This document shows, piece after piece, positions 1 through 4,961 of a DNA stretch of 5,720 nt (positions are counted from its first letter, which is position 1; the number at the start of each line of letters is the position of its first letter). The DNA is from Proteobacteria bacterium SPGG2 (GTDB lineage: Bacteria; Pseudomonadota; Gammaproteobacteria; Acidiferrobacterales; SPGG2), in assembly GCA_001643475.1 (NCBI GenBank), contig LXTK01000043.1, forward strand, positions 1 to 5,720, in the 5' to 3' direction. A model generated the notes under the pieces. It did not search any database and was not told where the DNA came from. It saw only the letters and a list, made by a program, of their open reading frames with translations. The position numbers and the translations under genes are program-made.

Positions 1-9
1 TGTCTGAAA

Positions 10-39
10 GTGACGTATTTTGGCGCCCATTAACGTCAC
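10..39. repeat. Symmetric 30-bp dyad (possible operator)
   Basis: GTGACGT at 10-16 is exactly reverse-complementary to ACGTCAC at 33-39. The palindrome GGCGCC at 22-27 lies at the exact centre. The 5-nt stretches between arms and centre are not complementary, so this looks more like a protein-binding dyad than an RNA stem. No T tract follows. Its target gene is not visible, and it could overlap the end of a gene lying to the left. Confidence 0.4.
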
Positions 40-130
40 ACCAAGTGCCCTTCTTTAAGGTATGGGCGGTCTTCATCGCACCCTCCGTCGTTTAGATCAT
101 CTACGACAGAGTTGCCGAAGGCGGTTTCCG

Positions 131-169
131 GCCTATCGCAGCGGCTACGCCGCAGCGAGATAGGCTTTT
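131..169 (+). terminator. GC-rich hairpin with T tail
   Basis: GCCTATCGC (131-139) pairs with the segment at 155-165 apart from a 2-nt bulge. Inside it GCGGC (141-145) pairs with GCCGC (149-153) around a TAC loop, with one A-A mismatch between the two helices. TTTT follows at 166-169. This is the layout of a rho-independent terminator for plus-strand transcription arriving from the left edge, and no such signal exists on the minus strand. The T tract is short. A REP-like extragenic palindrome is the main alternative, but no second copy is seen in the window. Confidence 0.55.
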
Positions 170-234
170 GCTCACAAACAATCCGTGGTTCGTAAGAGGC
201 GGAGCGGACGCCCGCCAATAAAGGTAGATTCCTG

Positions 235-417
235 GTGGAACCCTGTATGCGATATCAGTGGTGCAAAAGACGTGCCAACCAGATGGGTTGGTGCTCGTGG
301 CGCTTCGGCATTACTGTATTAGCGTTCACCATCCTGGTATTCGCGCCTCATGGGCCGCGACTTGGCATCGTGAAGGCTGCTGAATGCTCCAGCGTTCCAG
401 CAATGGGGTCTGGATGA
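235..417 (+). CDS. Doubtful short ORF with signal-like N-terminus
   Basis: The ORF has 60 codons from GTG (235), with an in-frame ATG at 247. AAGG at 221-224 lies 10 nt before the GTG and could serve as a ribosome binding site. The peptide has a basic segment (KRRANQ), a hydrophobic run of about 15 residues (FGITVLAFTILVFAP), and then a KAAE stretch where a signal peptidase could cut. Only about ten residues would remain after cleavage. I recognise no family. It could be a small membrane peptide, the 5' stump of a decayed exported protein, or chance. Continuing in other frames beyond the stop gave nothing domain-like. Confidence 0.22.
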   Translation: MEPCMRYQWCKRRANQMGWCSWRFGITVLAFTILVFAPHGPRLGIVKAAECSSVPAMGSG

Positions 418-481
418 GTCAGGCTAGATATGGTACCCGCACGGGATGTCATCATTCCCAAGCGTTGTGGAGACTTAGCTA

Positions 482-1081
482 CTATTGGCTGACCTTGGCC
501 GATGTAGATTTATTCCGCTCTAGATCCAGCGCATAGAAGCCTTTTTGGTAGGGTAGAACAAGTTCGCCTTCGGCACGTTTTATCGCGCTTTTGTACTTGT
601 TTCCGGCCTTGGCTTGCAATTGCGCCAGGCCTTGCTTGGACGTGGTCACATGCGCCAACTTCTTGCGCGAGACCAATCCCCGAACCGCCCCGGGATTGTC
701 GGCAACCCAAACCCGGGAACGGCCGCTAACCTTGACCAAGCGCAATAGATGCACCGAACCGGGCCGGAAGTCGTACCACTTAGCGTCAGCCGTCCCCCAA
801 ATGAGCCGAACCCCGGGCTCCAGCATGGCCGCCGTATAAGCCGCACGTGGCACATATCCCAGGGGTGCGCTATCTACATACACGTGGGCATCACCGCGCG
901 AGAAATCGTTGACAAAATACACCAATGCCTTATCCGAGTCGGCCTGTGGAAATTCCGGGGGACCGCTTTTTATCGCTGCGTTGCCCGCAAATGAGACGCC
1001 GCTGACAGAGATTAGGGCAACAATAACGAGCGAGGCGAAGGTAATGGAGTGTTTCCGTCTTGGAATTATCAGTTTAGCCAT
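482..1081 (-). CDS. Small exported protein of unknown function (DUF2846-like?)
   Basis: The protein has 199 residues. Residues 1-32 form a classic Sec signal peptide: basic PRRKH at 7-11, a hydrophobic core at about 13-29, and SFA at 30-32 as the likely signal peptidase I site. There is no lipobox cysteine, so the mature protein is probably periplasmic. The region from about 49 to 115 reads as a beta-rich module (KALVYFVNDF, HVYVDSAPLGYVP, LEPGVRLIWG). Its layout resembles DUF2846-type domains, which have 'YvyR... vdg..lG.l... pG.h' spacing; this is pattern resemblance only. The last 60 residues are basic and Lys-rich. The start is well supported by GAGGG 8 nt upstream, and a promoter candidate lies further up. 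It stands alone, divergent from the phosphodiesterase gene. Function unknown. Confidence 0.8.
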   Translation of the reverse strand: MAKLIIPRRKHSITFASLVIVALISVSGVSFAGNAAIKSGPPEFPQADSDKALVYFVNDFSRGDAHVYVDSAPLGYVPRAAYTAAMLEPGVRLIWGTADAKWYDFRPGSVHLLRLVKVSGRSRVWVADNPGAVRGLVSRKKLAHVTTSKQGLAQLQAKAGNKYKSAIKRAEGELVLPYQKGFYALDLERNKSTSAKVSQ

Positions 1082-1089
1082 GGTACGTT

Positions 1090-1094
1090 CCCTC
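1090..1094 (-). promoter_or_regulatory. Shine-Dalgarno site of the exported-protein gene
   Basis: GAGGG on the minus strand lies 8 nt before the ATG at 1081-1079. It is one of the clearest ribosome binding sites in the window and fixes this start. Most other genes here lack such a site. Confidence 0.65.
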
Positions 1095-1116
1095 TACCAC
1101 GGTGGATACATAAATA

Positions 1117-1146
1117 ACTATAGCTCACCGAACGTGGGGGCGCCAA
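1117..1146 (-). promoter_or_regulatory. Candidate sigma70 promoter for the exported-protein gene
   Basis: On the minus strand, TTGGCG (1146-1141; 4 of 6 matches to TTGACA) and TATAGT (1122-1117; 5 of 6 to TATAAT) are separated by 18 bp. This would place transcription start around 1110 and give a leader of about 30 nt with the GAGGG ribosome binding site. It is inferred from consensus matching only. Confidence 0.5.
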
Positions 1147-1192
1147 CCGGTGGATTTTTGTCTAGTATCCGCATGTGGCTCCACAGATCCGA

Positions 1193-1945
1193 ATGACTAT
1201 ACCGCAGCTTGTTGCACACCGGGGTTACCCCGAGCATTTTCCGGAAAATACGCTTATCGGCATTGAGGCAGCGATCCGCGCCGGTGCACGCTTGGTTGAA
1301 ATGGATATTCAGTTGAGCGCCGACGAAGTGCCGGTTTTGCTGCATGATCAAAATTTGCAACGAGTGGCCGGTTTCAAAGGCATGGTCCATCACTTGTCCT
1401 ATGATCAGCTGTACGAAATCCACCCAAGCGAATTTGAACGCTTTGGCTATCGCTACGCACAGGTTCGCATTCCAACTCTCGCCGAGTTTTGCGAGCTGCT
1501 ACAGAAGTGGCCAGGAGTTATCGCGTTTGTCGAGTTGAAACCCGCGAACATCGAGCACTTCGGGCCTGCGGTTGTACTCAATCGGGTATTGCGTGATATT
1601 GAGTCCGTTGCCAGTCAAGTCGTTCTCATTTCGTTTTCTTTCGAGATCTTGCGGGCAGCACGAAAACAAGGCGTGGCCGTACTTGGGGTCATCCTGTCGA
1701 AGTGGCGTGACCGAAAAGCGGCGATCGTCCGCGAGATAAAACCCCAATACGTGCATAGCAATGTCAATTTGTTGCCGCGGTGGGGAAAACTACGCGTGGA
1801 TAACGCAAAACTAGTGGTATACGAGATCGTCAAGGCCAACCTTGCGGTCGACTTGGCTGCGAGAGGGGTCGATTTTGTCGAGACCTTTGCCATCGGCGAA
1901 ATGTTCGAGCAACTGGAACACCTAAAGGGGCAATCAGGCGCTTAG
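1193..1945 (+). CDS. Glycerophosphodiester phosphodiesterase (GDPD family)
   Basis: Hydrolyses glycerophosphodiesters to glycerol-3-phosphate and an alcohol. No signal peptide is seen, so it is probably cytoplasmic, like UgpQ. The family motifs are in order (numbered from GTG 1175; subtract 6 from the ATG): AHRG at 14-17 with catalytic H15, PENT at 23-26, the metal-binding EMD at 42-44, the second catalytic histidine in LLHD at 55-58, IPTL at 99-102, and VELK with E120. The usual C-terminal 'D-x3-T-[DN]-x-P' is replaced by GVDFVETFAIGEM. The start is uncertain: an in-frame TAG at 1163-1165 limits it to GTG 1175 or ATG 1193. Neither has a ribosome binding site, and I chose the ATG, which lies seven codons before AHRG. 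At 250-256 residues it matches single-domain bacterial GDPDs. It converges on cysQ with a 5-bp gap. Confidence 0.92.
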   Translation: MTIPQLVAHRGYPEHFPENTLIGIEAAIRAGARLVEMDIQLSADEVPVLLHDQNLQRVAGFKGMVHHLSYDQLYEIHPSEFERFGYRYAQVRIPTLAEFCELLQKWPGVIAFVELKPANIEHFGPAVVLNRVLRDIESVASQVVLISFSFEILRAARKQGVAVLGVILSKWRDRKAAIVREIKPQYVHSNVNLLPRWGKLRVDNAKLVVYEIVKANLAVDLAARGVDFVETFAIGEMFEQLEHLKGQSGA

Positions 1946-1966
1946 CCTACTCAGTTTTCGGGTAGG
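1946..1966. terminator. Hairpin between convergent genes (weak terminator candidate)
   Basis: CCTACTC (1946-1952) can pair with GGGTAGG (1960-1966), including one T-G wobble on the plus strand, around a 7-nt loop. It starts directly after the GDPD stop codon and contains the cysQ stop codon. Neither strand has a T tract after it, so it is at best a weak attenuator for the two converging transcripts. Confidence 0.25.
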
Positions 1967-2772
1967 TGTGCGCTCCAGTCATAATCGCCGACGCCGCTGA
2001 CGAGGAACCACGGGTTGAGCAAAGACCGCTTGTTGTACTGTAACGGCGCCTTGTCCATCGCCGTAATGCGACCACCGGCGATTTGAACAACGCAATGCGC
2101 TGCCGCCGTATCCCATTCCGAAGTCGGCCCAAACCGCGGGTAGACATCGGCCGTCCCGTCCGCCACTAAACACAGCTTTAGCGCACTACCCATACTGAGG
2201 GTCTCCGGCTCACCCTGAGCGCGCGCGACGTTAGATAGAAATCTGGCCAGCTGTTCACCGGGATGTGAACGGCTGGCAACCACCCTCGCCTTGCCGCCTT
2301 GGTAGACACGCGATCGAATGGCTTGCGCGGTGCCGCCATGGTCTTGTTTGAACGCCCCGTGACCCTGACAGGCCCAGTACGTAACACCGACGGCGGGTGC
2401 CGACACAACACCCAATACCGGCGATTGGCCTTCGATTAAGGCGATATTGACAGTAAACTCACCGTTATGTTTGATGAACTCCTTGGTCCCATCCAAGGGA
2501 TCGACCAGCCAGAAGCTTGTCCAGCCGGCGCGATCTTCGTAGGCCGTTTCTGCCGACTCTTCGGACAACACTGGCATATCTGGGGTAAGTACGTTTAGCC
2601 GCGCGACGATGAGGGTATGCGCCGCACGGTCGGCTTCGGTTAGCGGTGAGCCATCACCCTTGATCGAAACTGTGTAGTCTCGCTCGTAGATTTCTAGTAT
2701 GCGTTGACCGGCATCGGCCGCAATTGCCCTTACGTCATCGAGATACGCGCAATAATCACTCTCATGCTTCAT
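1951..2772 (-). CDS. cysQ: 3'(2'),5'-bisphosphate nucleotidase CysQ
   Basis: Converts PAP (adenosine 3',5'-bisphosphate, by-product of sulfate assimilation and carrier-protein phosphopantetheinylation) to AMP and phosphate, in the cytoplasm and with Mg2+. The 273 residues carry the full inositol-phosphatase/CysQ signature: SPLTEAD at 42-48, the metal-binding SEES with E71/E72, VDPLDGTKEF at 90-99 with metal ligands D91 and D94, and SEWDTAAAH at 218-226 with D221. SRSHP (167-171) and MGSALKLC (194-201) also fit CysQ rather than inositol monophosphatase. E. coli CysQ has 246 residues, so this one is slightly longer. The ATG lies 6 bp after the nudE stop with no clear ribosome binding site, suggesting coupled translation in a nudE-cysQ operon. 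No catalytic residue is missing. Confidence 0.95.
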   Translation of the reverse strand: MKHESDYCAYLDDVRAIAADAGQRILEIYERDYTVSIKGDGSPLTEADRAAHTLIVARLNVLTPDMPVLSEESAETAYEDRAGWTSFWLVDPLDGTKEFIKHNGEFTVNIALIEGQSPVLGVVSAPAVGVTYWACQGHGAFKQDHGGTAQAIRSRVYQGGKARVVASRSHPGEQLARFLSNVARAQGEPETLSMGSALKLCLVADGTADVYPRFGPTSEWDTAAAHCVVQIAGGRITAMDKAPLQYNKRSLLNPWFLVSGVGDYDWSAHLPEN

Positions 2773-2778
2773 AATTGG

Positions 2779-3327
2779 TTAGGTCGCCGAGGCTAATTGA
2801 TCACGCACCATATAAAGCGCCGCGATACTACGCGCTTCGGTACAATCATCGCGATCCAGTAACTCCGTGATTTTCTTTAGCGGCCATGGCAACACTTCGA
2901 TTGTCTCGGGCTCATCGCCGGCAAGCTTTTGCGCAAACAGATCTTGCGCCAAAACGATGTGCGTGGTGTGGTTGGCATATCCCGGTGCGAGGGTCAGCGA
3001 CTTAATGTGTCGCAACTTCTTGGCAGCATAACCCACTTCTTCCATGAGCTCCCGATTGGCCGCGTCCAGCACTGATTCATCCGGTTCAATCCTTCCCTTG
3101 GGTAAGACCAACTCATAGCGGTCTACGCCAGCAGAATACTCGCGAATGAGCAGTACGGTGTTTTTGTCGAGCATTGGCACAATGAGGACAGCGCCCCCCG
3201 GTGATGTTTGCAAACGTTCATATTGCGCCTCCTGCCCATTCGAAAAGCGCAGATCGATCCGTTCCACGTGAAATATGCGCGTACGAGCAATAGTCTCAGT
3301 GCGAAGGATCTCAGGTTTCTTTGTCAT
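2779..3327 (-). CDS. nudE: ADP compounds hydrolase NudE (Nudix family)
   Basis: Nudix hydrolase that splits ADP-ribose, NADH and diadenosine polyphosphates, releasing AMP; cytoplasmic and Mg2+-dependent. The Nudix box is complete at residues 78-100: G78, E84, R92-E93, E96-E97, G99 and an aromatic residue at 100, matching Gx5Ex7REUxEExGU. Upstream, GGAVLIVP (44-51) and LLIREYSAGVDRYELVLPKG (59-78) are typical of NudE. LAPGYANH (113-120) follows the box, close to where the ADP-ribose/NudE group carries its specificity loop. The length of 182 residues is close to E. coli NudE (186). No other in-frame start exists upstream nearby, and no good Shine-Dalgarno site is seen. It is the first gene of the pair with cysQ; both products yield AMP, which fits a nucleotide housecleaning role. 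Confidence 0.93.
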   Translation of the reverse strand: MTKKPEILRTETIARTRIFHVERIDLRFSNGQEAQYERLQTSPGGAVLIVPMLDKNTVLLIREYSAGVDRYELVLPKGRIEPDESVLDAANRELMEEVGYAAKKLRHIKSLTLAPGYANHTTHIVLAQDLFAQKLAGDEPETIEVLPWPLKKITELLDRDDCTEARSIAALYMVRDQLASAT

Positions 3328-3361
3328 ATGGAGATCGATACTGGCGAAATAGGGCCACGTG

Positions 3362-3395
3362 TTACAATCCTGACGAAATCCTGTTTAGGATACAA
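3362..3395. promoter_or_regulatory. Divergent promoter region with AATCCTG repeats
   Basis: The 91 bp between nudE and the SpoIIAA-like gene contain AATCCTG twice (3366-3372 and 3377-3383), exactly 11 bp apart, and an inverted half-site AGGAT at 3387-3391 that pairs with ATCCT at 3378-3382. Weak promoter-like hexamers overlap them. On the plus strand, TTACAA (3362-3367) and TAGGAT (3386-3391) have 18-bp spacing. On the minus strand, TTGTAT (3395-3390) is followed 17 bp later by CAGGAT. The hexamers score about 3-4 of 6, so the promoter call is tentative. The repeats themselves are directly visible. Confidence 0.35.
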
Positions 3396-3418
3396 GTCGA
3401 TTCACCTCGCGATCCACC

Positions 3419-3766
3419 ATGATAGCCATCCAAGAAGAGAAAGATCTACTCGGTGTAAACGTCTATGCAGAGTTTACGTTGGCCGACTACAAAGAATTCG
3501 AACAAGCGGTAATCCGCGAGCTTGAAAGCGTCAACAAGATCAAACTTCTCTTAGATCTCACGAATATGTCCAAGTTTACGGTCGATGTTGCGTGGGAAGA
3601 CATAAAGTTCACAAGGGCCCATGCGCACGACTTCGCCCGCATCGCAGTTGTAACCGACGATCAATGGGTATCATGGTCGAGCTGGCTCGGTACCGCCTTC
3701 ACCGACGCTGACGTCGAGTTCTTTGAGGATGCCGCGACCGCAAGTAGCTGGATTCATGCTGGTTAG
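3419..3766 (+). CDS. SpoIIAA-like (STAS-type) protein
   Basis: The 115 residues match the layout of the SpoIIAA-like family (PF11964). An N-terminal strand pair (LLGVNVYAEFTLADYKEFEQAV) precedes the central strand KIKLLLDLTNMSKF (about 41-54). Next come a helix with AWEDIKFTRAHAHDFARIAVV and a C-terminal part with WVSWSSWL and AATASSWIHAG. The fold is that of STAS domains, but the conserved phospho-serine region of true anti-anti-sigma factors is not evident; family members are often small cytoplasmic or membrane-associated proteins of unknown role. ATG 3419 is the only reasonable start, although no ribosome binding site precedes it. It lies 18 bp upstream of the yrfG-like gene on the same strand, so the two are probably co-transcribed. 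What it interacts with cannot be told from the sequence. Confidence 0.82.
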   Translation: MIAIQEEKDLLGVNVYAEFTLADYKEFEQAVIRELESVNKIKLLLDLTNMSKFTVDVAWEDIKFTRAHAHDFARIAVVTDDQWVSWSSWLGTAFTDADVEFFEDAATASSWIHAG

Positions 3767-3767
3767 A

Positions 3768-3773
3768 TTGGAG
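3768..3773 (+). promoter_or_regulatory. Shine-Dalgarno-like site before yrfG
   Basis: TTGGAG lies directly after the upstream stop codon and 11 nt before the ATG at 3785. The spacing is slightly long but supports this start and separate translation of the second gene. Confidence 0.4.
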
Positions 3774-3784
3774 CCGCAAGAATA

Positions 3785-4435
3785 ATGATCAAATGGCATA
3801 GCGTCGACACGGTGCTGCTTGATATGGACGGCACCTTGTTGGATCTGCATTTTGATACTTACTTCTGGCTGGAACATGTGCCACTGCGTCTAGCCGAGAA
3901 ACATCGCATATCCCACGAGGACGCTAAAGCCAAGCTGTACCCGCAGCTGCGTGCACAAAAGGGGACGCTCAACTGGTATTCAGTGGATTTCTGGAGCAAA
4001 GAACTGGAGCTTGATATACCGGCCCTGAAACGAGAGGTCGATCATCTCATCGCAATTCACCCGCATGTGATCGATTTTCTGGCGGCGGTACGCAAGCTGG
4101 GGAAACGGCTGGTTCTAGTCACGGATGCGCATGGCACGGTGCTTGACCTCAAGATGCAGCGCACGCAGCTAAATCAGTATCTCGACGCGACGGTATGTTC
4201 GCACGACTTGGGAGCGCCAAAGGAGCAGGTCGAATTCTGGGAGAAACTACAAGCGGTCGAACCGTTTAAGCGATCCAGTACGCTATTTATCGACGATAGC
4301 CTACCCGTACTTCGGGCCGCGCGTGACTACGGTATTGCTCATCTCGTGACCGTAACCAAACCCGATTCTCAACGACCAGCCAGAGACGTACAGGAATTTC
4401 CGGCCATTGGATCGTTTAGAGATATCCTGCCCTAA
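3785..4435 (+). CDS. yrfG: GMP/IMP nucleotidase, YrfG-type HAD phosphatase
   Basis: Haloacid dehalogenase-superfamily 5'-nucleotidase that removes phosphate from purine mononucleotides; E. coli YrfG prefers GMP and IMP. All four HAD motifs are present. Motif I is LLDMDGTLLDL with nucleophile D13 and acid/base D15. Motif II is VLVTDAHG with T113, motif III is GAPKEQ with K146, and motif IV is LFIDDS with D170/D171. The helical cap carries TLNWYSVDFWS (61-71), close to what I recall of E. coli YrfG (TLNWYCLDYWS), and FDTYFW (23-28) also matches. At 216 residues it is near the E. coli length. It follows the SpoIIAA-like gene and is divergent from nudE, an arrangement that, from memory, is common for this trio in Pseudomonas-like genomes. 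No catalytic residue is lost. Confidence 0.93.
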   Translation: MIKWHSVDTVLLDMDGTLLDLHFDTYFWLEHVPLRLAEKHRISHEDAKAKLYPQLRAQKGTLNWYSVDFWSKELELDIPALKREVDHLIAIHPHVIDFLAAVRKLGKRLVLVTDAHGTVLDLKMQRTQLNQYLDATVCSHDLGAPKEQVEFWEKLQAVEPFKRSSTLFIDDSLPVLRAARDYGIAHLVTVTKPDSQRPARDVQEFPAIGSFRDILP

Positions 4436-4461
4436 AAAGATACCTCGACGGCATCGGGCAG
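4427..4461 (-). terminator. Rho-independent terminator of the EAL block
   Basis: Read on the minus strand, GATGCC (4455-4450) pairs with GGTATC (4444-4439), including one G-U wobble, around the 5-nt loop GTCGA. TTTTT follows immediately (4438-4434). An outer perfect 6-bp pair, CTGCCC at 4427-4432 with GGGCAG at 4456-4461, encloses the hairpin and could act as an alternative stem in either direction. It overlaps the yrfG stop codon. It fits as the end of minus-strand transcription coming from the EAL genes. On the plus strand there is no T tail. Confidence 0.55.
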
Positions 4462-4475
4462 TCCACGATAAGACA

Positions 4476-4901
4476 CTATCCCGCACCAGAACTCGCCACA
4501 CTCTCTGCACTTGGTGGGCACGGGGATGGTAACCGGACATCCCCTTTTAGAAGTTCACCGGCTTCCGCCGCCGAAACCGGGCGACTAAACAAATGACCCT
4601 GCATCTCATCGCAAAGCAGGTTACTAAGGAATGCGAGCTGTAGCTCCGTTTCAACCCCCTCAGCAACAACCTTCAAGTCCAAATCGTGGGCCATACTAAT
4701 GATCGCCGCCACGATCGCGATGTTATCGAAATCACCAGCCAAATCGCTGACAAAGGAACGATCGACCTTGATCATATCTATTGGAAGTCGCTTGATGTAG
4801 CTAAGCGACGGGTGACCGGTGCCAAAATCATCAATCGCCAGAGATTGGTTGGCGGTCAGTGCTTTGTTCGTCGGCAGGTGTGGTGTTCTCGACTGTAGCA
4901 G
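4476..4901 (-). pseudogene. 5'-truncated EAL-domain remnant
   Basis: This frame encodes only the second half of a cyclic-di-GMP phosphodiesterase (EAL) domain. Visible motifs in order: LAIDDFGTGHPSLSYIKRLP, IKVDRSFV, VVAEGVE, and DEMQGHLFSRP. The part carrying the EAL motif, the NLS segment and the ExTE segment is absent. Upstream the frame has unrelated residues and then a stop at 4902-4904, so recognisable homology ends near 4855. The first ATG (4775) lies inside the domain and has no ribosome binding site. About half of the alignable residues match the neighbouring EAL domain by hand alignment, so it is a diverged paralogue and not a recent copy. GHPS replaces the usual GYSS. It is most likely the 3' end of a gene whose front was deleted. 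Expression of a stable partial domain is unlikely but not excluded. Confidence 0.8.
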
Positions 4902-4961
4902 TTATCGCGCTGTTGGCACGGGAGCGGTATCGATGATTCCGCGATCTCCCCCAATCGGGTG

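Larger units (their letters stand above)
1..481. other. Left-edge region without a confident gene
   Basis: No reading frame here has a recognisable domain. Plus frame 1 is open from the edge to a stop at 31-33, and plus frame 3 is open from the edge to a stop at 93-95. Either could be the last codons of a gene lying to the left, but the visible residues are too few to identify. The region holds a symmetric dyad, a terminator-like hairpin and one weak signal-peptide-like ORF, listed separately. Positions 418-481, between that ORF and the next gene, show only short imperfect hairpins without a T tract. Confidence 0.6.

Noticed and set aside
36..218. 60-codon minus-strand ORF
   Set aside because: It spans the hairpin at 131-165, has no domain or ribosome binding site and an unremarkable composition; likely chance.
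443..459. Hairpin GGGATG / CATTCCC as terminator of the exported-protein gene
   Set aside because: The stem is short with a bulge, and no T tract follows on the minus strand.
909..1196. 95-codon plus-strand ORF across the start of the exported-protein gene
   Set aside because: It is antisense to a gene with a signal peptide and strong ribosome binding site, and shows no domain.
1118..1423. 101-codon minus-strand ORF opposite the GDPD start
   Set aside because: It overlaps the catalytic N-terminus of a clear GDPD gene on the other strand, and its residues resemble no family.
3208..3525. 105-codon plus-strand ORF running from nudE into the SpoIIAA-like gene
   Set aside because: It overlaps two well-supported genes in other frames and has no recognisable motif.
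4773..4775. ATG as the start of an independent 99-residue protein
   Set aside because: Recognisable EAL sequence continues in frame upstream of this ATG to about 4855, so it is an internal methionine of a truncated domain.
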